Positions 21,430 through 33,130 are shown, counted from the stretch's first letter. The stretch is 64,000 bases of DNA from Metaphire vulgaris (GCA_018105865.1 CM030840.1:8376006-8440005), one strand, 5' to 3'. Numbers and translations are program-made. The notes: generated from the sequence alone by a model not told the origin.

Positions 21430-24400
21430 GCGGCAATTTATATAGAGAGGTAACATAGCTGGGGCCAAAGTCAAGAGTGCTTTACACAGAGCAATCGTAT
21501 GATCTTTTAAAGAGGTGCGTCTTAAGTTTGATGGCGAATGGCTCAGAGGAGGTGACCGCAGTCACCGAGTCTGGGAGCGCATTCCATAACAGAGGGTTAC
21601 CTCGTGTCACGGATCTCTCCCTGAATTTCGCGGTCTTCGATGGAGGGGGAACATGTAGTAGGAGCCGCGTGCTGGATCTCAGTTGAAGACGTCGATCATT
21701 TATCGTTGGTCGGTGCACCAGGGCTGATAGGTACTCTGGACAGATTGGATCATGTAGGGCTCGGAAGGTCAGCCAGCATAATTTGTAGACAATGTGCTCT
21801 AGAATCCGGAGCCAATGGAGCCTGTCACTGAGCAGTGGTGTCACGTGGTTGTGCCATCTTACGCCGAAGATTAGTCGGGCAGATGCATTAAGGACTGACT
21901 GCAGGTGAGCTAGCTGGCAGTCAGGTAGGCCCATGAAAATGCTGTTGCAATAGTCCGCTCGTGAGAGGATGAGGCTGCGAACGAGATGTATTGCAGCCGC
22001 TGTCATTAATGAGCCTTTCCATCTTTCATTGGCGGAATCTCTGATCTTCCGGAGCTGGTAGAAGCACATTCGCGTTACATTGTTCAAGTGGCCGACAAAT
22101 GATAAGGTGGCATCCAGGAGTACACCGAGAAGACGTGCCTCAGTTGAGGGGGTAATATCGATATCACCGAACGTGAACGGAGTGCGGTTTATCTGGTGGT
22201 GTCTCCTTATCGTGCTAAGCCAGAGGAACTCAGTCTTGCCCGGGTTTAATGCAAGGCGATTGGCTGCTGTCCACTCTTTGATCTCTCGAATACAGTCCTG
22301 AAGGCAAGTCTGCAAGCATTCAGAACCCGAGGTTAGGCAGGAGGAGTAAGCCTGCCCATCGTATGCATAAGCATGGAAGGCGAGACTGAACGAGTCCGTG
22401 ATTCGACCAACCTCCGCCACGTAGACGACGAAGAGTAGCGGACCTAAGATGGATCCCTGAGGTACTCTGTAGCAAACGAGACACAAGGCGGACAGGGAGC
22501 CTTTCCATCTGACAGACTGTGATCTCTCCATAAGGTAATCGTGAAGCCATGCTAAGGCATGACCATTGACTCCGTAGGAGAGCTCAAGGCGGCATGCCAG
22601 GATGTCATGATCGACTGTGTCGAACGCGGCAGAGAGGTCAAGCATGCAGAGGAGGGCCAATTCCTCGTTGGCTATCGTGTCGACGATGTCGTTGTAGATT
22701 TTAAGCAGGACCATTTTGGTGGAATGGCCCTTCCGGTAGGCCAAATGGTGTCTCGGCATGAGTCTGTTCCGGGCCAGGTACGTGAAGAGTTGCCTGCTCA
22801 CGATTCTCTCGAGTAGCTTCGACAGGAAAGGGATGTTGGTGACCAGTCGAAAATTGGTCATATCAGTTTGGTCCAGATCTGACCTCTTGAGGTGTGGACA
22901 GGTGATGGCGTGTTTCCATGGCAGTGGGAACTTGCCCTTCGCTAATGAGGCGGAGAGTAGCGTAGTCAGGAACGGGGCTAGCGTTTCAATGGACTCCTTA
23001 ACCTTTTAAAGGGGGATTTAAATTTTTAAAGTCATCCCCACAGGGGAATTAATTTTTGGAAAAGATGTTCATATGAAAACGTGAACATATACATTATAAA
23101 CTTACTATATTTCAGGCTATATAGAAGCTAGAAAGATGCGGTTTGCACCGTTGTTGGGCATTTTTATTGTTCTTTCTATCCATCCGTGCCAAAAGAAAAA
23201 AGTTGGGGGTAGGGAACACTCTACACCCTAAAATCGGACCCCTCCCCAACATTTTGTTCAAATTTTGATCAAAGGTCAATAGCAAAACGTCTTCAGCGGT
23301 AACCCCCCAAATGTGAGCAAGAAAGTTGTAGGGAGGTGTAATTGGAACAGAATGGTGCAAAAATTTTGAAGATCGGAGCCAATTTGGGGTAGTTATGAGT
23401 TTCATACCCTAGTACCCATTGCTTGCTGAAATGACAGTTACGCAAACGGATTTTCAATGTGAAAAACTGAACAACTCAGTATATTTCCGTTTATAAACGA
23501 CGTTACCAGTTTGATATGCTTTTCCGCCACCGTTTATAAACGGCGAACCCCTGTAAAGGGTTAAGGAGCCACATCAGGAGTGGGTCGGTTGAACACTGTT
23601 TGTTTGGTGCCGACCTAACACACTCCATGACGTCCGCTAGCGTTGGAGCCAAGAAAATGGAGAGGGAGGATCCAGTGTGGACGTTGAACTCAACAGGACC
23701 TGCGTTCGCTGTTCAGTCGCGGATGCCTGCGACTTTACTGTCTATGAATGCGTGATAATCCGCGGCGAAGAAGATAGAGGGTGTTCGTGAAGAATTGTCA
23801 CTCTTGCCCAGCAGACTTTCCAGGTGTTTCCATGTCTGTCTGGTGTCAGAGTAGGCGGAGTCCAACGCCTGCCACCAGTATTGGTGACCCTTGGACCTAA
23901 CCAGGCGTCTGCTCGCTTTCAGAGCCATACTCCAAGAGGACAGTGCATCAGGTTCAGCACTCGTCCCTTTCTTGTTGCGTTTAGCCCTTTCCAGCCGACA
24001 TGCTCGCCATCGGGCCTGCCTGCAATCGGCATCATAAAATGGCCGATGTGGCCTTTGGCGCACAAGCAGCTCTGTTACTGGTGCGAGATCGTCTAGGATG
24101 CTGGTAATAACCGTCTGATAGCGAAGTGCTAGGTCCATTACAGTTTCACTAGGGTCGACTGGTGAACAGAGTGATGACCGCTCGAGCCGCTCAGTGAACT
24201 GATCCAACCAGAAGCGCTTCCAGCTCCTCCGGAGTTTCTTTGTATATATGGTGTCTGGACAGACGACAGGTAGAGTCCAGTGGACCAGTTTGTGGTCAGA
24301 CAGCCCAGACTCAGCCACAGCGACATCGTCCAGAGCTCGATCAACTGTTGTTATCACAACGTCCAGCAGGCCACCGTGCTCATGAGTCAGTTCCTGGACG

Positions 24401-24540
24401 AGTTGCCGCAGATTAAAAGTCCGCATGAGCTGCTCGAGTTTTTCACTATCTGAATCCATTGGGCGCTCGAGATGAATGTTTATGTCACCAGCAATCAGCA
24501 GCACACAATTGAACATGGCCAGTTATTCCAGAAGGACTGA
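21430..24540 (-). pseudogene. CR1-like LINE (family A), nearly complete ORF2
   Basis: Two minus-strand frames make one protein. The upstream part (24516-23713) ends the AP-endonuclease ('LIAGDINIHLERP', 'SDHKLVHWTLP') and the linker. The downstream part (22861-21482) holds the RT: 'SKLLERIVSRQL', 'LDLSAAFDTVDHDIL', 'VPQGSILGPLLF', and at the catalytic site YAYDGQAY where YADD is expected, then 'RLHWLRILEHIVYKL' and the C-terminus 'FAIKLKTHLFKRSYD'. The reading is broken only by the TTAA-flanked MITE at 22998-23564. The loss of the second aspartate predicts an inactive enzyme. Start codon and ORF1 are missing. Confidence 0.9.
22998..23564 (+). mobile_element. piggyBac-type MITE, copy 5, inside a LINE
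   Basis: TTAA at 22998-23001 and 23561-23564; ends CCTTTTAAAGGGGG and CCCTTTACAGGGG (read inward). Removing it with one TTAA restores continuous LINE coding across 'GACTCC' and 'GGAGCC'. It is the shortest full copy and so the best model of the family. No ORF encodes a transposase. Confidence 0.93.
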
Positions 24541-24840
24541 AAGTTCGGAAAAGAACTGTTCACAGACAAAATATTAAGATATAATCAACAAATGTTAAAG
24601 AGTAATAAGGTCTATCACTCTATCACTACTTAAAGAAATCAAATGAAAAAGTATAACCAAACCTTTAAATTATGAAAATCACTTTCTTTAAAATTTCAAT
24701 GTTTTTGTTTATCTGTGGCAATTAACAAGATCAGGCTGACCGACCAAGCAGACTGATTGACCTTGTGGACAAAGTAGGCTACAGTAATTAAAGTTTCCCA
24801 GTCTCTAAGAGCAGAGGTCTTGAGGGGTGGGAGCAAACCC

Positions 24841-25314
24841 CAGTGATGTTAATCCTTGTCCTGGTCCTTGTCCTTAAGGACTCCTTAAGGCCCAATTTGA
24901 AGTCCTTGTCCTTGTCCTCGTCCTTGGGGAGTCAGTCCTCGTCCTTATCCTCGTCCTTGGGGGTTCGGTCCTCGTCCTTGCAGATCAGTCCTTGTCCTGG
25001 TCCTTGTAACTTAGTCCTTGAAAAGTCCTTATAAGGACCAAATTATTTGTATACCATTTTCAATTGTACTGATAATTATGTTCCAAGGTAAGAGTACTAT
25101 GTAGATTTATATTTTGGCTACATACTTGCGTTGATTTACTCTAAATGTTTAGTCATTGTTTCCTTTATACCGGTAATACCAGTTGATTCTTTAGCAGAAT
25201 TCTTTGTTTCCCTGCGACGTCGGCTCCAGTTGAACGAGTGTTTTCGCAAAGTGGTCTCATAATTAGACCTCACCGTGTGTGCATGACTGATCAGCTGCTG
25301 GAAACACTTGCTCG

Positions 25315-25349
<35 letters not shown>

Positions 25350-25719
25350 ACTTGACAATTTCTTATGCGCAGTAACTTAGCTAGGTGGCTAAAGTCAAAG
25401 GCGCATTTGAAATGCAGCATTGCTGTTGACTACATTATGTTTTTTTTTAAATTTGCTTTTCTAATTTTGTGATTCGAATTGAAATTGTGTTTGGTTTTTT
25501 CCTATCCGACTTTTTTTGTCTGACAGAGGTTGGTCCTTGTCCTTGTTCTTGATCCTTGTCCTTGGGGGTCAGTCCTTGTGGTCCTTGTGCTTGCGGGGTA
25601 AGTCCTCGTCCTTGTCCTCGTCCTTGGAGGGTCGGTCCTCGTCCTTATCCTCGTCCTTGGGGGTTCGGTCCTTGTCCTTATCCTCGTCCTTGGGGGGTCG
25701 GTCCTTGTTAACATCACTG
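24841..25719 (+). mobile_element. Deleted hAT element with TCCTTG arms
   Basis: An 8-bp target-site duplication GCAAACCC (24833-24840 and 25720-25727) flanks ends CAGTGATGTTAA and TTAACATCACTG. Both subterminal regions are dense in TCCTTG and TCGTCC words. The interior retains the last transposase exon (about 25199-25318) and an ATT microsatellite (25317-25347). Confidence 0.92.
25199..25318 (+). pseudogene. hAT transposase C-terminal exon remnant
   Basis: The plus frame reads 'PATSAPVERVFSQSGLIIRP' then 'MTDQLLETLARLL'. This is the hAT C-terminal dimerisation motif (x-S-x-P-V/S-E-R-V/I-F-S-x-x-G), here of the type often found in animal hAT elements. It follows a possible splice acceptor (TTTAGCAG at 25190-25197) and runs into an ATT array. 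The remaining coding parts have been lost, so the host element is non-autonomous. Confidence 0.8.
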
Positions 25720-26029
25720 GCAAACCCTTCCACCAGCTTTGACTATTTGACTGGCTGCTTATTCAGCCACTGTACACACTTTGTACACACCTCGGGTGAA
25801 AAAGTGGGGGACCCAGCCTCAATGCTTTTCCCCTCTCTACCCTACCCTCTCAAAGCTGGAAGGAAGCTCGACCCTTGGGGCCTGATAGATGTCTCATTGG
25901 TCCCGGCTGCAAAGTTTAGAGTGGAGGAGAAAATAACCGACTATACAAAGATTTCCCGAGGCCATGAACCAAAAAGTCAAATATTTACCTTAACATAATT
26001 ATCAGTGCAATAATATTGAAAATGACATA

Positions 26030-26215
26030 TACATAATTTGGTCCTTATAAGGATTTTTCAAGGACTAAGTAACAAGAACAAGGAAAAGGACTGACCTGCA
26101 AGGATAAGGACGAGGACCGAACACCCAAGGATAAGGACAAGGACTGACTCGCTAAGGACAAGGACTTCAAATTGGACTTTAAGGAGTCCTTAAGGACCAG
26201 GACAAGGATTAGCAT
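26030..26215 (-). mobile_element. Half copy of the TCCTTG hAT element, reversed
   Basis: The sequence AAGGACAAGGACTGACC and neighbours is the inverse complement of the left arm at 24841-25030, down to 'GTCCTTATAAGGAC', and ends CATCACTG at about 26218. The other half is missing and no direct repeat is seen. Confidence 0.75.
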
Positions 26216-26412
26216 CACTGTTTTTGCAGATGCTATTTGTATGATTGGTAAAAGAAAGTGTGGAATAAAAATTGCTCCTAGATCTCATGCAGAAGTGCTT
26301 TCAGGAATAGTTGAGTCTCAAGTTTTATAAAGCTGATAAAGTCAAATTTCTAGAGCTGTGGTTTTGTGCATAAGAGTAAAATTTCAGTTTTTGTCAGGTT
26401 TAAACAGTGTTG

Positions 26413-26610
26413 TGATCTCAAGACCAAGGTCTCAGGTCTCGAGTGCACTAGAGTTTGCCAACAGTAGGTCTTGGTCTTGGTCTCGAGACCACAGGGGTAA
26501 AGTCTTGCTCTTGGTCTCGAGATCTAGCATCTGAAGTCTTGAACTTGTCTCGAGACCTGGTTGCAAAAGTCTCGAGTTCTCCATAACTCGAGACTTGGCT
26601 GCAAAGTCTC
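26413..26610. repeat. GTCTCGAG word repeat (possible hAT end)
   Basis: Words GGTCTCGAGACC and AAGTCTTG recur many times, with a possible outer end CAGTGTTGTGATCTC. The design, a short word repeated behind a CAG-type end, resembles the hAT elements at 3080 and 24841, but no partner end or target duplication was found. Confidence 0.5.
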
Positions 26611-26699
26611 GAGTTCTCATTAGCTTTAGTCATCGCAAATCTGTATGTCCAGATTCTGCAGCTTGGTTTTTGTCCAGGACACATGTAGTCATAGTTTGG

Positions 26700-27225
26700 A
26701 GGCTGTCGACTCAATCTGATTGAGTGATGTTTCTTGGTTCATAATGGATGTTTCCAGAAGAGCAACGTCGTCAGCGTAGTCTAGGTCGGAGAAGCTATGT
26801 TCCGGTAGGGTGATCCCACCTGGCCAATAGCATGCTCAATCCACTTCTGACAGCGAAACGTCTCCCACAGCAGTCCAGATTCATGGCAAGCCAATCCATG
26901 ATGGACGCGATTCTCACACTCAGACTCCTGTCCAAAATCCACCGAGAATTTAACAAACCATTGCAGGTGGCTTACATCGATCTGAAATCAGCCTTCAACT
27001 CTGTAGAGCGTCAGGCACTTTGGATGGCACTCAGAGGTATTGGTGTTCCAACGTTCTTATTGAACTTAATTAAAGACCTACACGAGGGTACGACTGCAAG
27101 AGTACGCATCAATGGCATGCTATCTGAGGCATTCTTCACTGCCTCAGGAGACCGTCAGGGCTGTGTCCTGGATCCAGCACTCTTTTGCAGGGCTATGGAC
27201 TGTATCTTGGAGCATGGAATGCTGC
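26700..27225. pseudogene. RTE-type LINE with 5-prime inversion
   Basis: Two segments of one RT lie in opposite orientation. Plus strand 26832-27225: 'MASQSMMDAILTLRLLSKIH', 'AYIDLKSAFNSVERQALWMA', 'DRQGCVLDPALFCRAMDCIL'. Minus strand 26830-26700: 'GGITLPEHSFSDLDYADDVA', the catalytic block that should follow directly. The 5-prime segment is inverted relative to the 3-prime one, the signature of twin priming during LINE integration. The related full-orientation element is at 35830-37525. It is inactive. Confidence 0.8.
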
Positions 27226-27541
27226 TCAGGGAGAAATGCAAAGCCAGGTCGTACTTTGCTTACCCCAGCACACAGCGTGCTGCCAATTTTACCTTATGTC
27301 CTCTTAGTGAATTCGGCGCCCCCTGTGTGGTGGGTGTCTACAAAGCACCGAATGGCATGTTTCTATGGTAGCGTGAGAACATCAAAATCAATTGTGTATA
27401 AAATCTTGTATTATTGAAACAACACTTTCGAAATCATGCAGAGCAAGTTACTCTAAGTGCTCAACTACTCAAATCTAAATGCTACATACGTTTGAAAATA
27501 CAGCAGCAAACTCACCTAAATCAATCTTGGTTGTAAGTAAG
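27226..27541. other. Intron, nothing recognised
   Basis: A short stretch between an inverted RTE piece and a pogo-type end. No motif or exon signal was recognised. Confidence 0.4.
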
Positions 27542-27600
27542 TACCGTATTATCACTCCAAATCACCGCTTATGTTTATATGCCGCTCCACGTTTACAGGC

Positions 27601-27881
27601 CTCTCTCTCTCTGTCTGTCTCTCCCCTCTCTGCCGTCTCTCTCTCTCTGCCGTCTCTCTTTCTCTTCTCTCTCTGCCGTCTCTCTCTCCTCTGCTGTCTC
27701 TTTCTCTCTATCTCTCTATCTCTCTTCCCCTCTCTCTCCCGTCTCTCTCTGCAGTCTCTCTCTCTTTCTCTCTCTCTCTCTCTTCTCTCTCTCTCTTTCT
27801 TTCTTTCTCTCTGCCGTGTCCTCTCTCAATCTTCTTCTTCTTCTTCTTCTTCTTCTTCTTCTTCTTCTTCTTCTTCTTCTT
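27601..27881 (+). repeat. CT-rich microsatellite and CTT array
   Basis: Interrupted TC repeats with 'TGCCGTCTC' variants (27601-27830), then a pure CTT array (27832-27880). The CTT array is the antisense tail of the RTE fragment that follows. Plus-strand Ser/Leu frames here are artefacts. Confidence 0.9.
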
Positions 27882-28500
27882 TAGTGTCGTAGCGATGCTT
27901 TCGCATGCTGTAAGAGAGCCCCAGCAATTTTTTCCACTCCTGTCTTTGTTCTGCTGCTCTTATTGCTTGAACTAGATTTAGATTTAAGTCTTGAAAATTC
28001 TTCTCTATGACATCCAGCCATCTTTTCCGTGGTCTGCCTCTTTCTCTGTGTCCCTGTACTCTGCCATGTTGGCACACGTATGGCAATCTTCGTTGTTCCA
28101 TCCAACAGACGTGTCCGAAGTATCACAGCCGTTTCGTCTGGATTTTATCTATGATATCTTCTTTAATTCCAAGGTTCTCTTTTATGTCGTCATTTCTTTT
28201 CCGATCTCTTCTGGATATGCCTGCAATTTTTCAAAGACAGCTCATTTCGAATAATTGCAGTTTCCATTGTGTTTCAGCCGTCACAGTCCAGGTCTCTGAA
28301 TTATACATCAGTACTCCAAGTACCAGGCAATTGTATGCTCTTACTTTTGTGGTTAAGCTAATAGCCTTGGATTTCCATACTGGTAAAAGTCTGCGCATGG
28401 CATCGCAAGCAAGACCAATTCTTTTATGTCATCTTCTGATCCACCATGTTCTGTTATTAGTCCTCCCAGATATACAAATTCTCTGCCTGCTTTAATTTGA
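27830..28500 (-). pseudogene. RTE-type LINE, C-terminal fragment with GAA tail
   Basis: On the minus strand the frame at 28101 reads 'GHRERGRPRKRWLDVIEKNF' then 'AIRAAEQRQEWKKLL', the terminal basic motif of RTE-type RT proteins (GRPRxRWxD), ending near the GAA repeat tail. Upstream minus-strand sequence to about 28500 is RTE-like but frameshifted. The conserved region lacks the RT catalytic blocks. Confidence 0.8.
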
Positions 28501-28704
28501 TTCCATCCAGTGTTACATTCAATAACTCTCTCAATCTGCCGGATTTATAATTACCTGTAGAATTATTTATGTTAGAAGGCCTCCTGCTATTTGTAGAAAT
28601 GTTTTTGTATAAGCCGCTTGCTATTATAGGCCACATCAAAGGGCCTCTTCTTGTAAAATCATCTATAAGCCGCGGCAATTTGGCGTGAAAATATGGTATT
28701 TAAA

Positions 28705-29575
28705 ATCTCGTAAATTTATATAGCACTTTGTAAAGTAGTACAGTAGTAGCTGCTTATTCTTTTGCACTTAACTTTTCTTGAAATTGCTATAAGCAAGGTG
28801 GGTTGTCTGCAGGGCAAAGGTCAGTGTATCCATGAGGTGGCAGATCGGGCTGTTATGGCTATGGAGGAAATGACTTTTGGAATAGGAAGGTTTTATGTTT
28901 AGACCTAAAGGCTTGAGGAGATAGTGAAGGAATTAAAGGAACTGAGGATGTGGAGCTTGTTGTTTGACCATGTTGTAGACAACAGAGGGAGGCTGGAATT
29001 GAGTTCCAAAGTTCTGGTGAGGCATGTAAGAAAGTGCGGTTGCAGATTTTGAGAGATCATTGATTTAACAGGCATGAGAGTGTGAGATGAGATCGTGTAG
29101 GTCCAGGAGGCTGAGGCATTAGGAGTTTTCTAAAGTAAGCCGGTTTTGATGAATGAAGTGAACTGTAAGTACCGGTAATCATTATTATCTTGTACTGGAT
29201 GCATTCTGATGTTTTAAGCCAGTGAAGTGACCAGTATAGATGAAATATGGCAGAACTTTGGTGATTTGGTTACTGCTCAGGCTAGTGCACTTTGAATAGA
29301 TTGTAGTTTGTTGATGAAGGTTTTTGGGAGGTTATAGTAAAGGGAGTTGCAGTAGTCTAGTTTGTAATGAACTATCGAAGTGGCGATTGTGGAGGCAGTT
29401 TTGAAGTCGAGGCAAGGACGAAGGCGTAGTAAGTCACGAATATGGGCATAGCACTTTTTTGAAAGTTGAGAGATTTGTGATTCAAAATGTAAAAATGAAT
29501 TGAATTTGAAACCAAGTTTTTTTGCAGTTTGAGCAGGGATTATTGTGGTGTCTGGAGCCAAAACTAGCTTGGAAC
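28705..29575 (-). pseudogene. L2/CR1-like LINE, 3-prime half
   Basis: The minus frame at 29561-29277 has 'TAKKLGFKFNSFLHFESQIS' and 'IVHYKLDYCNSLYYNLPKTF', then 'KLQSIQSALA', typical RT thumb/C-terminal segments. The following coding part and UTR down to about 28705 are degraded by stops. No tail repeat is clear. Confidence 0.75.
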
Positions 29576-30900
29576 TGTCAATTTTTTAACCTGTTTGAGT
29601 AATCCTATTAAGAGGAATTCTGTCATGTCATCTCTTGGAAGGGCAGGGGATTATCAATCTAGCAGTTGGTCGTCTACCATTCGCCTTAACAAATGATGAC
29701 AGTATTCAGCATGTAGGAAGATGCAGACGGCCACCCAATGCAGGAAGAATAGTGTGGCGACACACTCAGGCACCCATTTAGCAATGCCTTTTCTCGCACT
29801 TATTAATTGTAGTGATTGAACTCCTTATACCCAGAATGCCTCAAGTCCAATCTCTAAACGGGTGCTTAACTTCAAGACACGTATGTAGCCCCTTAGCTTT
29901 TTGGCTAAGACCTGTCTAACACTCACTAATGTACTCCTTCCTGAATGTACTCGAACTAATGTACTCTCTCCTGAATGTACTTGAACTAATGTACTCTCTC
30001 CTGAATGTACTATGTACTCCTTTCTCAATGTACTCATTCAATGTACTATCTCTGAATGTACTTTAGTTCCAATCCAAGCTCATGTACTAAATGTACTCTT
30101 ATCCAGCTCTCATGTACATGTGTTTCCTTCAAATGTACTCATGTACTCTAAATTCATGTACTCTCAACCATCTTAATCTCTTAATCGACCCTGTCCGTCT
30201 CTTACACTCAGTCTAGCTCAAAAGCCTTGACCACTCTTACGGCTCTTAACCAGCTCTGATCGCTTACTGCTCGATCTGGCTCAGTCGGCCACACTCAACG
30301 TCTAAACCTATATTTATGATACTGGCTACTTGCTTTATGGTGATGTGCTTAACGTTCATTCTACCTAACTTAACGAGACGTTTTGTACGTTAGTGCTACC
30401 TACCAATTATCTTTATAGACTTTTCCTACCTATGTAATTTCCTTACCCTTAACTACTTTCAGAATATCATTAGTCGAGGTGTGCTAGACTTACTAAATTC
30501 ATTTTATCATACAGCACCCTCCAGCGACTAACTTTAATATAACTTACCTAGAACTCACTTAACCTTATCTACCTACGCATTACGCTTTAAAAGGGTATGC
30601 TTACCGGTATATTTACAATTTTGTCACAATAGCGCCAACAAACTTCCACCAATTCTTGCGTCAAAGAATTGCAAAAAGCCTTGTGTACCCACTTCTCTTC
30701 GTTTTATACCCCTTGGTCCCTCTAATGGCGAGCACCCAAAATGCATCTCCCCGGTCGGCCTTACTGTTATCAAGCTTGCAACCCTTCTGAATTCATCTTT
30801 CAAGCCACCATTGCCTGATGGTGATGTAGTCGTCTGGTGCAACACCAGCATGCATGGCATAGGGACATTCCCACTGAAAGCGGGACGGCACGGGTTTAAA
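29576..30900. repeat. Intron with 'GAATGTACT' minisatellite
   Basis: At 29930-30170 the word 'CTGAATGTACT..AACTAATGTACTC' is repeated about every 28 bases, with later copies degenerate. The remaining 29580-29920 and 30170-30900 contain no gene or known repeat that I recognise. Confidence 0.6.
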
Positions 30901-30924
30901 GACAAATAGGTTCAAAATCCGTTC

Positions 30925-31113
30925 ATGATGCTTGGAAAAATTGCTACAATACCACAACAAAAGATTTGTGACATGGATCATCTTAAAGAAGTGCTAACAT
31001 TGTGTTGGGCTCAGATCAGACAGGATATGATAGACAAAGCGATTGACGAGTGGTTGGGCGGAATTTTACTGGTTATTCAGGCTAAAGAGGGACACATTGC
31101 ATATCGTTTGTAA
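30925..31113 (+). pseudogene. Mariner/Tc1-like transposase, C-terminal remnant
   Basis: The frame has 'DMDHLKEVLTLCWAQIRQDM' followed by 'IDKAIDEWLGGI' and 'EGHIAYRL', ending at a stop. This corresponds to the conserved tail of mariner/Tc1-type transposases (LKxxLxxxWxxIxxxxIxKAIDxW...GGHxxxxL). The catalytic DDE region is absent. The sequence after it ends in 'TTAGCACACCCTGTATTAT' (31697-31719), plausibly the 3-prime terminus of the same element. Confidence 0.65.
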
Positions 31114-31245
31114 CAAGACTACCTACTATAGTCTGTAGCAAACTTTGTTTTAAGCGATTATGTGACACATCGTATGTTAATATTGTAGTGACGTCAATTT
31201 CAGGTCTACCTGTTTGTTACCTTTTTTCTTCGTCATGTGTTAGAG

Positions 31246-31574
31246 CAGCGGTTCTCAACCTGTGGGTCGCGACCCCCACGGGGGTCGAATGACGATTTGC
31301 CAGGGGTCACCCGAGACCTTCAGAAATATAGGGTTGTCTCTTGTATTGTTATTGCACAAAATTTACTAATTTGTAGTTACTAGTTGTTTTACTATCATTG
31401 TCATTCATGAGGATAGACATTGGAGACAATTGAATAATAATGATTTCAAACATTTAAATTATTCTTTTTTTAGCAGTTTGCATTATGAACGAAAATAATT
31501 TTTCGGTTGGGGGTCGCCACATCATGGGGAATTGAATTAAAGGGTCGCGACACTATAAAGGTTGAGAACCGCTG
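31246..31574. mobile_element. Non-autonomous hAT (CAGCGGTTCTCAACC)
   Basis: A perfect 8-bp duplication TGTTAGAG (31238-31245 and 31575-31582) flanks inverted ends CAGCGGTTCTCAACCTGTGG and GGTTGAGAACCGCTG. The inner part has GTCGCGACCCC and its inverse. It carries no coding sequence. It is inserted in the 3-prime region of the mariner remnant. Confidence 0.95.
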
Positions 31575-31936
31575 TGTTAGAGCAATGTTAACTACCTTAG
31601 ATCTTTAAAATAAGTAAATCTTCTCAACTTTCATATTTTTATTTCCTTCATACCTTAAATATTAAGAAAGTTCCATCACTTCAAAATCGAGCAGGATTTA
31701 TTAGCACACCCTGTATTATAATCTGAAACCCTGTATTATAATCTGAAGGCGAAATTTGCGTTTCTGCACCAATATGGCAATGATGACACTACAGTTTCTG
31801 TGGTTCGTGACAATTCATTTACAGACATTTTGTCTACAACACTACAATTCATCTACAGACAATTCTACAGACAATTCATCTACAGACATTTTGTCTACAG
31901 ATTGTTGGTCTATCGACATTAGGTCTACTATGATAA

Positions 31937-31986
31937 CCTAACCATAACCCTACCCCTAACTCTAACCCTAACCCTAACCCTAACAA
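31937..31986 (+). repeat. TTAGGG-type telomere-like array
   Basis: Seven or so CCCTAA/ACCCTAACC units, the last ones perfect. More degenerate copies lie at 35800-35825, 37526-37580, 37937-37950 and 38350-38362. They sit inside or next to the foldback element, so this is an interstitial array and not a chromosome end. Confidence 0.85.
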
Positions 31987-32690
31987 CAAGTAGTAGTAGT
32001 AGACTTCTTTAGCGCCATTGTAGTAGTACATCTGCACCAGTCGATGGTCGCTTCAGTGAATAATCGTAGTCGTGAATCATTGTCCGTGGTGAATCGAGGT
32101 TGTAATCCAAAGGTCAGTCCGTACTTCCAGATTCCAGGTTAAAGCGAATATGCAGTCAGGAATAGATGTGTTTTAAGTCTAGACCTGAAGGTAGTAAGAC
32201 AATCAGTTTGGCGGACCTGTACCGGCAGAGAATTCCAAAGTCTGGGTCCGGTAACAAAAAAAGCACGTTTCCAGTAGTAGTCCTGCTATAGGGTATGTAA
32301 AGAGTAGTAGCATCAGATGACCTCATTGAGTTCTGGTTGTCTTGAGCAGTCAGTAACGATCGGAAATACATTGGCTGATTTGTGTGGAGCGTCTTATGCA
32401 CAATGAGACTTATCTTGAATTCAATCCTTTGTTTGACAGGTAGCCAATGAAGTGATTTTAGGATTGGTGTGATATGCTCATATTTGACAGTTCCAGTGAT
32501 AGCCCTGGCTAATGAATTTTGAATCCTTTGCAGGCGGTTTAAGTCAGATTTTGAAATCCCAGTATACAGCGAATTGCAATAGTCGAGATGACTCGATACC
32601 AAAGCGTTGGCCAGAGGAATAAGTGCAGAGGAAGGGATGAGGTGTCTAATCCTCCTTACATCCTCCTCCGCTTCTTTATGAACTTCACTG
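31987..32690 (-). pseudogene. L2-like LINE, RT C-terminal part
   Basis: From an antisense TAG repeat tail (31989-32004), the minus frame at 32764-32156 has 'LIPLANALVSSHLDYCNSLY', 'RIQNSLARAITGTVKYEHIT', 'LKSLHWLPVKQRIEFKISLI', the RT thumb and C-terminal region. The end of the frame has drifted. At about 32690 it meets a plus-strand CR1 fragment. Confidence 0.82.
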
Positions 32691-33096
32691 GCTTCGTATT
32701 CCACAGCGGATTGAATACAAATTGGCGATCTTTGCTTATCGGTGTCTTCATGGTCTGGCGCCATCGTATCTGTCGGCTGGTTTCTGCAAGACTTCGGACA
32801 TCAACTCTCGTCAATGATTGCGATCTGCTTCCAGTCTTACTCTCGTTGTTCCGTCTACACGCCACGTTACCATTGGTGACCGCATGTTTCCGGTAGCGGC
32901 TGCCAAAGTTTGGAATAGCCTGCCACCATCAACAACTATGGCAAAGACAATAGAAGCATTCAAACAAGAACTTAAAACTGCTCTATTTGTTCGTAGTTAC
33001 CCAGCACATTGATCGTTGTAGGATATACTGTTTGTTTTTTTAGTTGTAAGGTGTCCTAGTAGTACTTGTATGATATGCCACCATAATCAGTTCATG

Positions 33097-33130
<34 letters not shown>
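32690..33130 (+). pseudogene. CR1-like LINE 3-prime fragment with ATT tail
   Basis: 'LHWLRIPQRIEYKLAIFAYR' in the early plus sequence, then (frame 32818) 'HVTIGDRMFPVAAAKVWNSL' and 'FKQELKTALFVRSYPAH'. A UTR and an ATT array (33098-33130) end it. It is related to the GC-rich LINE at 10579-12060 (same 'FPVAAA.VWN..PP' ending). Confidence 0.8.

Larger units (their letters stand above)
27544..28696. mobile_element. Pogo-type non-autonomous element, word ATAAGCCG
   Basis: TA is present on both sides (27542-27543, 28697-28698). The ends are imperfect inverted repeats: CCGTATTATCACTCCAAATC and, from the right, CCATATTTTCACGCCAAATT. Subterminal words 'TATGCCGC' and 'TATAAGCCGC' follow. Its interior is taken up by a CT microsatellite and a reversed RTE fragment. 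Confidence 0.65.

Noticed and set aside
27479..28101. Long Ser/Leu-rich plus frames and a poly-Glu minus frame
   Set aside because: They are produced by CT and CTT arrays; only the RTE C-terminus on the minus strand is real.
31937..31986. True telomere or chromosome end
   Set aside because: The array is short, embedded between the arms of a transposon and followed by more intron of PRODH.
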